A stretch of 64,000 nucleotides of DNA from Phenylobacterium sp. (GTDB taxonomy: Bacteria; Pseudomonadota; Alphaproteobacteria; Caulobacterales; Caulobacteraceae): assembly GCF_004299445.1 (NCBI RefSeq), contig NZ_SCTC01000022.1, positions 1 through 64,000 of the forward strand. The letters are read 5' to 3'. Below the pieces are notes generated by a model. It searched no databases, was not told the origin of the DNA, and saw only the letters and a list, made by a program, of their open reading frames with translations. Of this stretch, positions 33,285 through 42,765 are shown piece after piece. A program made the translations under genes and the position numbers. Positions within the stretch are counted from its first letter, which is position 1. Every line of letters begins with the position of its first letter.

Positions 33285-33983
33285 CTAGTCCTCGTCGCCG
33301 TCGTCGTCGCCGTGGTCGGCGAAGACCGACGCCGCGGTGTGCGTGCGGTGATCCTCGTGATCGTCCTCGGGCTCTTCGACGGGCGCGCCGGTTTCGGCGG
33401 CGGGGCGCAGGGTGGCGCCCTCCGGCTCGACGATCCCCTTGCGGGCGTCGTCCTTGGCCTTCTTGTCGGCAGCCTTGCGAACCACGGCGTCCAGCTCAAG
33501 CTGGGTGGCGAGGCCCAGGGTCACGGGATCGACCGGCTTGATCTGGGCCGAGTTCCAGTGCTGGCGGTTGCGCACCTGGTCGATGGTGGCCTTGGTGGTG
33601 CCCAACAGGCGCGCGACCTGGCTGTCCGGAACTTCCGGGTGATTGCGGATGAACCAGGCGATGGCGTCGGGACGGTCCTGGCGGCGCGACACGGGGGTGT
33701 AGCGGGGCGACTTCTTGACCGGCTTCAGCAGCTCGGCGTGCCGGCTCTTCTGGGCCTTCATCCGGTAGCTGGGGTTCTTCTCGGCCGCGTCCAGCTCATC
33801 GCGCGAGAGCTGGCCGTTGGCGATCGGGTCGGCGCCGCGGATGTCGCGCGCCACTTCGCCGTCGGCGATCCCCTTCACCTCGAGCGGGTGCAGAACACAG
33901 AAATCGGCGATCTGCTCGAAGGTGAGCGAGGTGTTGTCCACCAGCCAGACGGCGGTCGCCTTGGGCATCAGGATCTGGGTCAT
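33285..33983 (-). CDS. trcR: TrcR (DUF1013) cell-cycle transcriptional regulator
   Basis: 232 residues. The N-terminus MTQILMPKATAVWLVDNTSLTFEQIADFCVLHPLEVKGIADGEV and the HTH-like segment VPDSQVARLLGTTKATIDQVRNRQHWN are diagnostic of DUF1013, restricted to alphaproteobacteria and named TrcR in annotation of Caulobacter relatives. The central EVARDIRGADPIANGQLSRDELDAAEKNP is also conserved. The tail is low-complexity and acidic. It is assumed to bind DNA as a regulator linked to the CtrA/GcrA network. Upstream is the terminator of the RTX protease gene. Confidence 0.9.
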   Translation of the reverse strand: MTQILMPKATAVWLVDNTSLTFEQIADFCVLHPLEVKGIADGEVARDIRGADPIANGQLSRDELDAAEKNPSYRMKAQKSRHAELLKPVKKSPRYTPVSRRQDRPDAIAWFIRNHPEVPDSQVARLLGTTKATIDQVRNRQHWNSAQIKPVDPVTLGLATQLELDAVVRKAADKKAKDDARKGIVEPEGATLRPAAETGAPVEEPEDDHEDHRTHTAASVFADHGDDDGDED

Positions 33984-34007
33984 TTTTCGTGTCTCGAAAA
34001 CGAAGGC

Positions 34008-34027
34008 GCCCGGCCTTTCGGCCGGGC
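34008..34027 (-). terminator. Intrinsic terminator of the RTX protease gene
   Basis: On the minus strand, GCCCGGCC-GAAA-GGCCGGGC forms a perfect 8-bp stem with a GAAA tetraloop, followed by GCCTTCGTTTTC. It lies 57 bases after the protease stop and just before trcR. Confidence 0.7.
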
Positions 34028-34083
34028 GGTGGGTTTCTTTCTATAGGCCGGATAGCGCCGACTGAAAACGGGATTTCTCGCCG

Positions 34084-35865
34084 CTAGCCGATGATCACCC
34101 AGCCGTCGCCCAGCGCGCTCATCTGCACGCCCACCAGGATCACCTGGTCGCTGGCCCCGCCCAGGGTCAGCACGGTGTCGGCGCCCACCTGGGCCACGGT
34201 GTAGGTCGTGCCCACGTCCAGCAGCACGCGGTCGCCCTCCGCGAAATTGAAGTCGGTGATGCGGTCGATGTCGGCGCCGGTGAAGCTGTGGAACAGGTCG
34301 GCCCCTGCGCCGCCGGCCACGGTGTCGTTCCCACGGTCGCCCGAAACATAGTCGTTTCCGGCGTCGCCCATCAGGCTGTCGGCGCCCTGGCCGCCGCGCA
34401 GGGTGTCGGCCCCGTCGCCGCCGATCAGGACGTCGTCGCCCAGGTTGCCGTACACGAGGTCGGTCCCCTCGTTGCCGTAGAGGACGTCGTTGTCCTTGCC
34501 GCCCACGACCCAGTCGTCGCCGCCGCCGCCGAAGGCGGTGTCGTTGCCCATGTTGCCGTTGATGTCGTCGAACGACGAGCCGCCCAGGATGGAGTCGTTG
34601 CCCTCGTCGCCGCGCAGATAGCCCGCACCCGGCCCGCCATCGACCGTGTCGTTGCCGGCGCCCGCGAAGATGCGGTCGCCCCCGGCGTTGCCCTGGATCG
34701 AATTGTCCAGCGCGTTGCCGTTGATGGTGTCCGAGCCGAAGCCGCCGATAGCGTTCTCGATCTTCGCGCCCTGGGCCACGGCCACATTGCCCACCAGCGC
34801 GCCGACATTCGAGAAGAAGCCCTCGCGCAGATCGATGGTCTGGTTCTGGGAGTAGCCCGAGAAGTCGAACGTGTCGTTGCCGCCGGCGTCCCAGACCGCA
34901 AACACCGCGCGCGACGAGCTGTTCGCGATCGTGAACCACGCGCGCTCGGCGTTGGAGTTGAACCCGTAGACCGTGTCGCCCGTGCGGGTCGACATGTTGG
35001 CGCCGTACTCGATCTGGATCGCCCGGATGTCGTCCAGCTGCGGCGCGGCCGGGAACGTCGTCCCGTAGTTCGCGCCCGTGTTGGTCGCCGAGAAGTAGCT
35101 CATCACCGTGTACTGGCGGCTGTCCTCGAAATACTCGGCGTCGTCCGCATAGGTGATCACCGTGTCCTCGTCGGCGTTGTAGTCGCCGGGATGGGCGAGG
35201 CCGATCGCGTGACCGATCTCGTGCAGCAGCACCTGCAGGCCCTGGTTGCCGACGACCGGGAACGCGTTGGAGCCGACGGTCAGGTTGACCCACACGTCGC
35301 CGCTGGTTTCAGACCGTCCGGGGTAGAAGGCGAAGGCCGAGGAGCCCTTGGCGCCAGCCGTATAGTTGGCGAGCAGGATCTGGGCGGCGTTGGAGTAGGC
35401 CTCCTCGCCGGTGTCTCCGACGCCCACACGCTGAAACCGAATATTCGCCGCGTCCGACCAGCCCTGCATCGCAAGCTCGGTGGCCGTGATCTGCGCGGAA
35501 TTGAACCGCTGGAAGCCGGTTGTGTCAGACGGCATCTGCGTCGGCTCGGACGCGCGGAACGCGTAGGTCACGGTGTAGGCTTGGCCCGCCACGCCGCCCC
35601 AGCCGGGGTAGGGCTGCATGGTCACCGGGTCGAATCCGGTCATCTGCAGGCCCGCGCGGTCGATCGAGAAGCTGGGCTTGCCGTTCACTGTCGTCCCGGC
35701 GCGCTCATCCGCGTTCAGATAGGACCCGAAGATTGGCGCGCCCGTCTCGACGACGTCGGCCAGGCCGGCGCACAGCGGGCAGGCGCAACCCGCGCCATCG
35801 GCGGCGAAGGCGCGGACGGCGAGGTCGGTGTCGGTCAGGGAGGCGGGACTGGACTCGCTGGGCAT
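34084..35865 (-). CDS. Serralysin-like M10 metalloprotease with RTX repeats
   Basis: 593 residues from ATG 35865. There is no N-terminal signal peptide. Residues about 185-260 hold the zinc site HEIGHAIGLAHPGDYN (HExxHxxGxxH) and the Met-turn YTVMSYFSATN. From about 330 the chain is glycine/aspartate-rich with RTX nonapeptides (GNAGGDRIFAGAGNDTVDGG, GGGDDWVVGGKDNDVLYGNEG and more), the calcium-binding part, ending in a hydrophobic TypeI-like tail (DQVILVGVQMSALGDGWVIIG). Serralysins are secreted by type I systems; no such transporter is in the window. It could degrade extracellular protein. Confidence 0.92.
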   Translation of the reverse strand: MPSESSPASLTDTDLAVRAFAADGAGCACPLCAGLADVVETGAPIFGSYLNADERAGTTVNGKPSFSIDRAGLQMTGFDPVTMQPYPGWGGVAGQAYTVTYAFRASEPTQMPSDTTGFQRFNSAQITATELAMQGWSDAANIRFQRVGVGDTGEEAYSNAAQILLANYTAGAKGSSAFAFYPGRSETSGDVWVNLTVGSNAFPVVGNQGLQVLLHEIGHAIGLAHPGDYNADEDTVITYADDAEYFEDSRQYTVMSYFSATNTGANYGTTFPAAPQLDDIRAIQIEYGANMSTRTGDTVYGFNSNAERAWFTIANSSSRAVFAVWDAGGNDTFDFSGYSQNQTIDLREGFFSNVGALVGNVAVAQGAKIENAIGGFGSDTINGNALDNSIQGNAGGDRIFAGAGNDTVDGGPGAGYLRGDEGNDSILGGSSFDDINGNMGNDTAFGGGGDDWVVGGKDNDVLYGNEGTDLVYGNLGDDVLIGGDGADTLRGGQGADSLMGDAGNDYVSGDRGNDTVAGGAGADLFHSFTGADIDRITDFNFAEGDRVLLDVGTTYTVAQVGADTVLTLGGASDQVILVGVQMSALGDGWVIIG

Positions 35866-35914
35866 TTCCACACTCTAGGTCGACCCATCCCCTTCAATTT
35901 CTTAAGGGAACGGG

Positions 35915-35933
35915 AAAATCCGCACAATGCGGA
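35915..35933 (-). terminator. Possible terminator after ribB
   Basis: On the minus strand TCCGCA-TTG-TGCGGA forms a 6-bp stem followed by TTTT. It lies downstream of ribB and upstream of the RTX protease. Short stem, so moderate support. The gap 35866-36138 holds no gene that I can see. Confidence 0.4.
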
Positions 35934-36138
35934 CGCCGTGCGGCCGTGCGGCGCACGCGACGAAGATACGTCCGGGCGGGGGTCACGGATTTGCCGACAC
36001 TGACGCACTTTCCGCTGGACGGCTAGATGAGCCGCCCTCATCGGCTTTTACCGGTCGGCGTCGCTGAGGCTGGGCGGGGCCTTGCGAGAGGAACCGGGGC
36101 CGTGGCCCTCCCGGCCTCCGCTGCGCCGGGGCAGGCGA

Positions 36139-37281
36139 CTAGGCCAGCGGCATCCGCCCCACGATCTTCAGGCCATAGCCGGCCGAGGCCGGCAGCACGG
36201 TCTGCGAGCTGCTGAGCAGCATCATGTCGCGCACGCCCAGGTCGAGCAGGATCTGGGCGCCGATGCCGTAGTCGCGAAGGACGTTTTCGGTGTGGTCCAC
36301 CTGCGCCTGGCCGTAGCGCTCGCTGAGCCAGTGCGGGTTCGAGTCACGGATGAACACCGCGACGCCGGCGCCGTCGTAGGCGGCCAGCGCCTTCAGGGCG
36401 CGGGGCACATACTCGCGCCGCGTCTCGACCGCGCCCAGCATGTCGGCGGCCATGTCGACGCGGTGCATGCGCACCAGGGTGGCCTTGTCGGGATCGATCT
36501 TGCCCTTGGTGAGCACCACATGCTCGGTCTGGTCGATGGAGTTGCGGTAGATCACCATCCGGAACTTGCCGCCGTAGGCGCTCTCGAACGGCGTCTCCAG
36601 CACCCGCTCCACCTGCCGCTCGGTGCGGCGGCGATAGGCGATCAGGTCGGCGATCGTGCCGATCTTCAGGCCATGCAGCTGGGCGAAGGCGACCAGATCG
36701 GGCAGGCGCGCCATCGACCCGTCGTCCTTCATGATCTCGCAGATCACGCCGGCGGGGTTCAGGCCGGCCATGCGGCTGATGTCGACGGCCGCCTCGGTGT
36801 GGCCGGCGCGGACCAGCACGCCGCCGTCGCGGGCCACCAGCGGGAACACGTGGCCGGGCGACACGATGTCGTCCACGCCCTTGGTCGGGTCGACCGCCAC
36901 CGCGATCGTGTGGGCCCGGTCGTGGGCCGAAATGCCCGTCGTCACGCCTTCGCGGGCCTCGATCGAGACGGTGAAGGCCGTGCCGTGGCCCGAGGCGTTT
37001 TCGTGGGCCATCGGCGGCAGGCGCAGCTGGCGGGCGCGCTCGCCGGTGATCGACAGGCAGATCAGGCCGCGCGCGTGCTTGGCCATGAAGTTGATCTGTT
37101 CCGGTGTGGCGAACTGGGCCGGGATGATGACATCGCCCTCGTTCTCGCGGTCCTCGGCGTCGACCAGGATGTAGGGCCGCCCGTTGCGGGCGTCCTCAAT
37201 GATGTCCTCGATGGGGCTGATCGCGCCCTGCACGGGGTCTTCGTCGGAGCCCGAGGGCGGCACGAGGAAAGGGCGCTTCAT
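36139..37281 (-). CDS. ribB: 3,4-dihydroxy-2-butanone-4-phosphate synthase with degenerate RibA domain
   Basis: 380 residues. The N-terminal half (about 18-220) is RibB: ILVDAEDRENEGDVIIPAQFATPEQINFMAKHARGLICL, VTTGISAHDRAHTI, GHVFPLVARDGGVLVRAGHTEAAVDISRMAGLNPAGVICEIM. It makes the four-carbon unit of riboflavin. The C-terminal half aligns with GTP cyclohydrolase II but lacks the Cys zinc ligands (the SECLTGD and RCDCG motifs are replaced by VDMAADMLGAV), so that activity is probably lost. It overlaps the FMN reductase gene by 4 bases, forming an operon with it and perhaps with ilvD. Confidence 0.93.
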   Translation of the reverse strand: MKRPFLVPPSGSDEDPVQGAISPIEDIIEDARNGRPYILVDAEDRENEGDVIIPAQFATPEQINFMAKHARGLICLSITGERARQLRLPPMAHENASGHGTAFTVSIEAREGVTTGISAHDRAHTIAVAVDPTKGVDDIVSPGHVFPLVARDGGVLVRAGHTEAAVDISRMAGLNPAGVICEIMKDDGSMARLPDLVAFAQLHGLKIGTIADLIAYRRRTERQVERVLETPFESAYGGKFRMVIYRNSIDQTEHVVLTKGKIDPDKATLVRMHRVDMAADMLGAVETRREYVPRALKALAAYDGAGVAVFIRDSNPHWLSERYGQAQVDHTENVLRDYGIGAQILLDLGVRDMMLLSSSQTVLPASAGYGLKIVGRMPLA

Positions 37282-37853
37282 CGCGATAGGGCCTTCATCT
37301 GGGCGAACTCCACCACCTGTTCGGCGACGGTGGCGAGCTGCCAGGCATCCTTCTGGTCTCGGCAGTCGCCGGCCTCGTCGAAGAGGCTGACTCCCGCATT
37401 GAGGGCCGCTCCGAACGGGGTCGGCCAGCCCCTGAGGGCATGTATGATCGCACGGAGCGCCATCAAGGTCGTGCCCGCGGCCTGCCAGCCGTCGGCCGTG
37501 ATGATCGTGCCCACCGCCTTGTGGCTGAGGTAGGGCTCGGCGTCGGTGCGGGTGAGCTCCAGCGTGTCGAGGGCGTTCTTGATCACCCCCGAGATCGAGC
37601 CGTGATAGCCCGGGCTGGCCACGATCACCCCGTCGGCGCGGCGGATGGCGTCGGCCAGCTCCTGCTGGGCCGCGTTCGTTTCACCCGGACGCGGATCGAA
37701 GATCGGCAGGCCCGACAGGAACGCGCCGCCCAGAAGGTGAGTCTCGGCCCCCTTCGCCTCGGCGGCCTTGAGCGCGCAGATCAGCGCTTTCTCGGTGGTC
37801 GAGCCCGCGCGGACGGTTCCGCCCAGACCGACGATAAGGGGACGCTTGGTCAT
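37278..37853 (-). CDS. NADPH-dependent FMN reductase family protein
   Basis: 191 residues from ATG 37853. RPLIVGLGGTVRAGSTTEKALICALKAAEAKGAETHLLGG is the flavodoxin-like start with the phosphate loop GTVRAGSTT; FDPRP and ADGVIVASPGYHGSISGVIKNALDTLE are the FMN/flavin-binding segments of the NADPH-FMN reductase (SsuE-like) family. It uses NAD(P)H to reduce a flavin. It is coupled to ribB by a 4-base overlap, a sensible pairing, and follows ilvD after about 50 bases. It is easily missed because a longer frame from 39887 runs through it. Confidence 0.88.
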   Translation of the reverse strand: MTKRPLIVGLGGTVRAGSTTEKALICALKAAEAKGAETHLLGGAFLSGLPIFDPRPGETNAAQQELADAIRRADGVIVASPGYHGSISGVIKNALDTLELTRTDAEPYLSHKAVGTIITADGWQAAGTTLMALRAIIHALRGWPTPFGAALNAGVSLFDEAGDCRDQKDAWQLATVAEQVVEFAQMKALSR

Positions 37854-37906
37854 AGGCACTGCTGTAGGCCGCGCGTCGCCGGAACGCCAGTTCCCGCAGC
37901 GGGAGA

Positions 37907-39799
37907 TCAGGCCGTCTCGGACGACCTCGCCGGCGCCGGGGCGATCACCCGCGGCGCCGCATCCAGGTCGCGGACGGCCCCGCGCGCGGCGCTGGTGGCG
38001 AAGGCGGCGTAGGCCTTGAGCGCGGTCGAGACCTTGCGGACGCGGTCCACCGCCGGCTGCCAGGCCTTGGGGCCGCGGGCGACCATGGCGGCGTGACGCT
38101 CGGCCAGGACAGCCGGGGCCACCTTCAGCGTGATGCCGCGGTTGGGGATGTCGATCTCGATCACGTCGCCGTCCTCGACCAGCGCGATCAGCCCGCCCTC
38201 GGCCGCCTCTGGCGACACGTGGCCGATGGACAGGCCCGAGGTGCCGCCCGAGAAGCGGCCGTCTGTGATCAGGGCGCAGTCCTTCCCGAGGCCCTTCGAT
38301 TTCAGATAGCTGGTCGGATAGAGCATCTCCTGCATGCCTGGACCGCCGCGGGGACCCTCGTAGCGGATGACCACCACGTCGCCGGCCTTCACCCGACCGG
38401 TCAGGATGCCGCTCACCGCCGCGTCCTGGCTTTCGTAGACCTTCGCCTTGCCCGTGAACTTCAGGATGCTCTCGTCGACGCCCGCGGTCTTCACGATACA
38501 GCCGTCGAGGGCGAGGTTGCCCTTCAGCACCGCCAGGCCGCCGTCCTTCGAGAAGGCGTGGTCGATGTCGCGGATGACGCCGCCGGCGCGGTCCTCGTCC
38601 AGGGCGTCCCAACGCTCGGACTGGCTGAACGCCGTCTGAGTCGGCACCCCGCCCGGCGCGGCGCGGAAGAAGGTGCGGACGGCGTCGTCGTTGGTGCGGC
38701 GGATGTCCCAGGTGTCGAGCGCCTCGCCCAGCGAGGGCGTGTGGACGGTGGGCGTGTCGCGATGGATCAGGCCGCCGCGGTCCAGCTCGCCCAGGATCGC
38801 CATGACGCCGCCGGCCCGGTGGACGTCCTCCATGTGCACGTCCGACTTCGCGGGGGCCACCTTGCTCAGGCAAGGCACCTTGCGCGACAGCCGGTCGATG
38901 TCGGCCATCGTGAAGTCGATCTGTCCCTCGTGGGCGGCGGCCAGCAGGTGCAGCACCGTGTTGGTCGAGCCGCCCATGGCGATATCCAGGCTCATGGCGT
39001 TCTCGAAGGCCCGGAAGTTGGCCACGGCGCGCGGCAGCACCGAGGCGTCGTCCTCCTGGTAGTGGCGCTTCGTGATCTCGACGACCAGACGGCCCGCGCG
39101 GCGGAACAGGGCCTCGCGGTCGGCGTGGGTGGCCAGCACCGAGCCGTTGCCGGGCAGCGACAGGCCCAGCGCCTCGGTCAGGCAGTTCATGGAATTGGCC
39201 GTGAACATGCCCGAGCACGAACCGCAGGTGGGACAGGCCGCGCGTTCGATCGCCTGGACCTCCTCGTCCGAGACGTTGTCGTCGCCGGCGGCGATCATGG
39301 CGTCGATCAGGTCCAGCTTGGTGGTCTTGCCGGCCTTGACGACCTTGCCGGCCTCCATGGGCCCGCCCGAGACGAAGACCGCCGGGATGTTCACCCGCAG
39401 CGCGGCCATCAGCATGCCGGGGGTGATCTTGTCGCAGTTGGAGATGCAGATCATGGCGTCGGCGCAGTGGGCGTTGACCATGTATTCCACGCTGTCGGCG
39501 ATGATCTCCCGCGACGGCAGGCTGTAGAGCATCCCGTCGTGGCCCATGGCGATGCCGTCGTCGACCGCGATGGTGTTGAACTCCTTGGCCACGGCCCCCG
39601 CGGCCTCGATCTCGCGCGCCACCAGCTGGCCCAGGTCTTTCAGGTGGACATGGCCGGGAACGAACTGGGTGAACGAGTTCACCACGGCGATGATCGGCTT
39701 GCCGAAGTCGGAGTCCTTCATCCCCGTCGCGCGCCAGAGGCCGCGGGCGCCGGCCATATTGCGGCCGTGGGTCGACGTGCGGGAACGCAGAGCGGGCAT
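37907..39799 (-). CDS. ilvD: Dihydroxy-acid dehydratase
   Basis: 630 residues from ATG 39799, which has GGAGG upstream. Landmarks of Ilv[52 protein letters not shown] (iron-sulfur Cys), [19 protein letters not shown], and [26 protein letters not shown]. It catalyses the third step of valine and isoleucine biosynthesis. The length and the CxxC/Cys pattern fit the Fe-S dehydratase group. Divergent from a LysR gene, which may regulate it. Confidence 0.95.
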   Translation of the reverse strand: MPALRSRTSTHGRNMAGARGLWRATGMKDSDFGKPIIAVVNSFTQFVPGHVHLKDLGQLVAREIEAAGAVAKEFNTIAVDDGIAMGHDGMLYSLPSREIIADSVEYMVNAHCADAMICISNCDKITPGMLMAALRVNIPAVFVSGGPMEAGKVVKAGKTTKLDLIDAMIAAGDDNVSDEEVQAIERAACPTCGSCSGMFTANSMNCLTEALGLSLPGNGSVLATHADREALFRRAGRLVVEITKRHYQEDDASVLPRAVANFRAFENAMSLDIAMGGSTNTVLHLLAAAHEGQIDFTMADIDRLSRKVPCLSKVAPAKSDVHMEDVHRAGGVMAILGELDRGGLIHRDTPTVHTPSLGEALDTWDIRRTNDDAVRTFFRAAPGGVPTQTAFSQSERWDALDEDRAGGVIRDIDHAFSKDGGLAVLKGNLALDGCIVKTAGVDESILKFTGKAKVYESQDAAVSGILTGRVKAGDVVVIRYEGPRGGPGMQEMLYPTSYLKSKGLGKDCALITDGRFSGGTSGLSIGHVSPEAAEGGLIALVEDGDVIEIDIPNRGITLKVAPAVLAERHAAMVARGPKAWQPAVDRVRKVSTALKAYAAFATSAARGAVRDLDAAPRVIAPAPARSSETA

Positions 39800-39895
39800 G
39801 GGGAGCCTCCGGATTGGACCGGACGGCGATAAGGCCCGGCGCGCCATTGGCAAAATATATTGTTACGTCGTTATTAGGTCGTATCACATATCAAT

Positions 39896-40795
39896 ATGGA
39901 CGTTCGCCAGCTGCGGCATTTCACGACGGTCGCCGAGACCCTGCATTTCGGGAAGGCGGCGGAGCGGCTGGGCATGACCCAGCCGCCCCTCAGCCAGTCG
40001 ATCCAGGCGCTGGAGCGCGAGCTCGGCGCGGCGCTGTTCGAGCGCACCAAGCGCAGCGTGACCCTGACGCCGTTCGGAGAGCGCTGGCTGGGCCCGGCCC
40101 AGGCGGCGCTGGCGGGCTTCTCGGAGCTGCCGCAGATCGCGCGGCGCCTGCGAGACGGCGAGGTGGGGCGACTGGAGCTCTCGTTCGTATCCACCGCGGA
40201 CTACAGCGTCCTGCCGACGATCGTGCGGCGCTACGCGGCGCTGCACCCGGACGTGGAGATCGCCCTGACCGAGGCGACCAGCGACGTGCAGATCGCCGCG
40301 CTCTCGGAGGGCCGCGGCCACGCCGGTCTCGTCATCCCGCCGGCGGGCGGGGTTCTGCCGCCCGGGCTCAGCTACCGGCGTCTCTTGCTCGAACCGCTGG
40401 TGGCGGCCGTGCCCGAGAGCTGGATCGAAGAGGGCCGGATCGTCGCAGAGGGCGGACGACTGGCGCCCCAGCAGGTGATCGCGGCGCCGCTGATCATCTT
40501 CCCCCGCCGGGTGGCGCCCGCGTTCCATGACCTGGTCACCGGCTACTTCGCTGTCCACGGCGGGACCGCCCGCGTGGTGCAGGAGGCGATCCAGATGCAG
40601 ACGATCATCAGCCTGGTCTCGGCCGGCCTGGGCGTGGCGCTGGCGCCCACGTCGCTGCGCAATCTCGCCCGCACGGGCGTGCGCTACCTGGACCTCGCGG
40701 GCGAGCCGCCGGCGCTGGAGACCGGCGTCGCCTGGCGCACCGCCGACACGACGCCGACGCTGGCGCGGTTCCTGGAGGTGGTGCCGGAGCGCTAG
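39896..40795 (+). CDS. LysR-family transcriptional regulator
   Basis: 299 residues. N-terminal HTH at about 1-60: MDVRQLRHFTTVAETLHFGKAAERLGMTQPPLSQSIQALERELGAALFERTKRSVTLTPFGE, then a periplasmic-binding-protein-like effector domain with QMQTIISLVSAGLGVALAPTSLRNLA. The gap to ilvD is AT-rich (TATCACATATCAAT before the ATG) and the ATG has no clear ribosome site, so the message may be leaderless. Likely to control itself and ilvD; the ligand is unknown. The stop overlaps that of the convergent ligase by sharing CTAG. Confidence 0.9.
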   Translation: MDVRQLRHFTTVAETLHFGKAAERLGMTQPPLSQSIQALERELGAALFERTKRSVTLTPFGERWLGPAQAALAGFSELPQIARRLRDGEVGRLELSFVSTADYSVLPTIVRRYAALHPDVEIALTEATSDVQIAALSEGRGHAGLVIPPAGGVLPPGLSYRRLLLEPLVAAVPESWIEEGRIVAEGGRLAPQQVIAAPLIIFPRRVAPAFHDLVTGYFAVHGGTARVVQEAIQMQTIISLVSAGLGVALAPTSLRNLARTGVRYLDLAGEPPALETGVAWRTADTTPTLARFLEVVPER

Positions 40796-42537
40796 ACCTC
40801 TTCGGTCGCGAAGACCTTCTTGAGCTCGGTCTTCAGGATCTTGCCGTTGGCGTTGCGCGGCAGGGTCTCGGGCCAGAAGGCCACCTTCACCGGGACCTTG
40901 AACGCCGCCAACCGCTCGCGGACGAACGACCGCAGCTCGGCCTCGGTGGCCGTACCGCCCGGCTTCAGGTGGACCACCGCGCCGGGTTCCTCGCCCAGGG
41001 TCTTGTGCGGGATGCCCACGATGGCGGCGTCCATCACGTCGGGGTGGTCGTAGAGGACGTTCTCGACCTCGACGCAGTAGATGTTCTCGCCGCCGCGGAT
41101 CAGCATGTCCTTGGCCCGGTCGATGATGAAGAGGAAGCCCTCCTCGTCGATCCGCGCCAGGTCGCCGGTGCGCAGCCAGCCGTCCTGGAAGGTCTCGGCG
41201 GTGGCCTCGGGCTTGTTCCAGTAGAGCTTCACCACCTGCGGGCCCTTGACCCACAGCTCACCGACGCTGCCGGCGGGCAGGATGGTTTTGCCGTCGGCGG
41301 GGTCGCGCACGTGCATCTCGCCCACGGGGGCCGCAGGCCCCGCGCTGTCGGGGCGGTTCTCGTAGTCGCGGCCCAGGTGGCTGGTGAAGGTGGCCGTGGT
41401 CTCGGTCATGCCCCAGCCGTTGCCGGGCTGCGAGCCGGGGAAGATCTCGGCGATCTTGCGCACCAGTTCGGGGGCCGACGGCGCGCCGCCGTAGGTGACG
41501 GCGACCAGAGAGGAGAGATCGTACCTGGACCGCGCGGGATGCTCGATCAGCTGCCAGGCGATGGTGGGGACCCCGCCGGTCGCCGTGACCTTCTCGCGCT
41601 CGATCAGCTTCATGGCGGGCTCGGCGTCCCAGCGGCGCATGAGCACGATCTTGCCGCCCGAGTTCATCGTCGGGCCCAGGGTCGCCGACAGGCCGGTGGC
41701 GTGGAACATCGGCACGACCAGCAGGGTGCAGCGCTGGGGGACCTTCAGCGGATCCATCTCGGGCAGCGGCTCGCCCGCGCGCAGGAAGTTCCGCGCCGCC
41801 GAGATGCCGCCGGCGCCGATGTTGGACGTCATGTTGCGGTGGGTGCCCAGGGCGCCCTTGGGCCGGCCCGTCGTGCCGGACGTGTAGAGGATGGTGGCGT
41901 CGTCCTCGGGGCCCAGCGGCACGTCGGGCAGGGCCAGCTCGGGCAGGCTCCCCCAGCTGTTCACGACGCCGATGACGTCCTCCAGGCGATGGCACTTGGC
42001 CGGCAGGCCCTGGGCGGCGTGGCGGGTGACGTAGACCTTCTCGAGGTCGGGCAGCTTGGCCAGGAATTCTTCGACGCGGTCCAGGCGCTCGTCGTCGACG
42101 AAGGCGACCTTGGTCCCGGAGTCGGCCAGGCCGTATTCCAGCTCGGCGCCCGTCCACCAGGCGTTCAGCGGCGTGACGATGGCGCCGACCAACTGGCCGG
42201 CCCAGAAGCATACGGCCCACTCCGGCAGGTTGCGCATGATGACGGCGACCCGGTCGCCCTTCTTCACGCCGTCGGCGATGAGGCGGTGGGCCAGGGTGAT
42301 CGTCGCGCGGCCGAACGCGTCGTAGGTGGCGCGGTCGTCGTCGTAGACCAGGAACTCGCGGTCCTTGAACCGCTGGCCGTTCAGGAACACGTCGCGAAGG
42401 GTGGGCGGTGCGTTCTTCCAGGTCTTCGTCGGGATACCGCGGATGACCTGTTCCTCGATCTCGAAGGGCGAACCCGGGCCGGTCAGGCGCGCATGCGCCT
42501 CGGCGATCGACATCACGGGCCAGGACTTATCGGTCAC
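40792..42537 (-). CDS. AMP-dependent fatty-acyl-CoA synthetase/ligase
   Basis: 581 residues from a GTG at 42537 with GAGGT upstream; the frame extends to 42720 but without support. The acyl-adenylate family motifs are present: ATILYTSGTTGRPKGALGTH (phosphate loop), YGGAPSAPELVRKI, GNGWGMTETTAT, GWLRTGDLARIDEEGFLFIIDRAKDMLIRGGENIY and the catalytic Lys in PRNANGKILKTELKK. It activates a fatty or carboxylic acid to its CoA ester, probably as the entry to the dehydrogenase and hydratase encoded next to it. Confidence 0.93.
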   Translation of the reverse strand: MTDKSWPVMSIAEAHARLTGPGSPFEIEEQVIRGIPTKTWKNAPPTLRDVFLNGQRFKDREFLVYDDDRATYDAFGRATITLAHRLIADGVKKGDRVAVIMRNLPEWAVCFWAGQLVGAIVTPLNAWWTGAELEYGLADSGTKVAFVDDERLDRVEEFLAKLPDLEKVYVTRHAAQGLPAKCHRLEDVIGVVNSWGSLPELALPDVPLGPEDDATILYTSGTTGRPKGALGTHRNMTSNIGAGGISAARNFLRAGEPLPEMDPLKVPQRCTLLVVPMFHATGLSATLGPTMNSGGKIVLMRRWDAEPAMKLIEREKVTATGGVPTIAWQLIEHPARSRYDLSSLVAVTYGGAPSAPELVRKIAEIFPGSQPGNGWGMTETTATFTSHLGRDYENRPDSAGPAAPVGEMHVRDPADGKTILPAGSVGELWVKGPQVVKLYWNKPEATAETFQDGWLRTGDLARIDEEGFLFIIDRAKDMLIRGGENIYCVEVENVLYDHPDVMDAAIVGIPHKTLGEEPGAVVHLKPGGTATEAELRSFVRERLAAFKVPVKVAFWPETLPRNANGKILKTELKKVFATEEV

Positions 42538-42705
42538 GGAATTACCTCGAGAAACAACAGGCAGCGAAGGAAGCGCGAATCCTAACGGCCGTTTGAAGGC
42601 CGTTCCAGGTCCCCTAAAGGACCCCTCCCTTTGCGGCAGGATTGCAGGGCCGTCGCAGACGCCCTCCAACCTGGCCGCCAAGCGCGCCGCGGCGCTGTCA
42701 TTGGA

Positions 42706-42735
42706 ACCACGGACGAACACCGATGAACACGGATG
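42706..42735 (+). repeat. Degenerate ACACGGATGA-type tandem repeat
   Basis: Three units of a roughly 10-bp repeat, ACCACGGACGA, ACACCGATGA and ACACGGATG, in the gap between the ligase and dehydrogenase genes. No inverted partner was seen. Confidence 0.5.
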
Positions 42736-42765
42736 TCGGCCGCCGCGCCGTCTGGCCCGTTCGCG

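Noticed and set aside
34288-36003. A 571-residue open frame opposite the RTX protease
   Set aside because: It is a mirror of the repetitive RTX coding sequence, with valine/alanine-rich low-complexity translation and no recognisable domain.
37278-39887. An 869-residue open frame on the minus strand
   Set aside because: Its first two thirds read ilvD out of frame with Arg/Gly/Pro-rich sequence; only the last 191 residues (FMN reductase from 37853) make sense.
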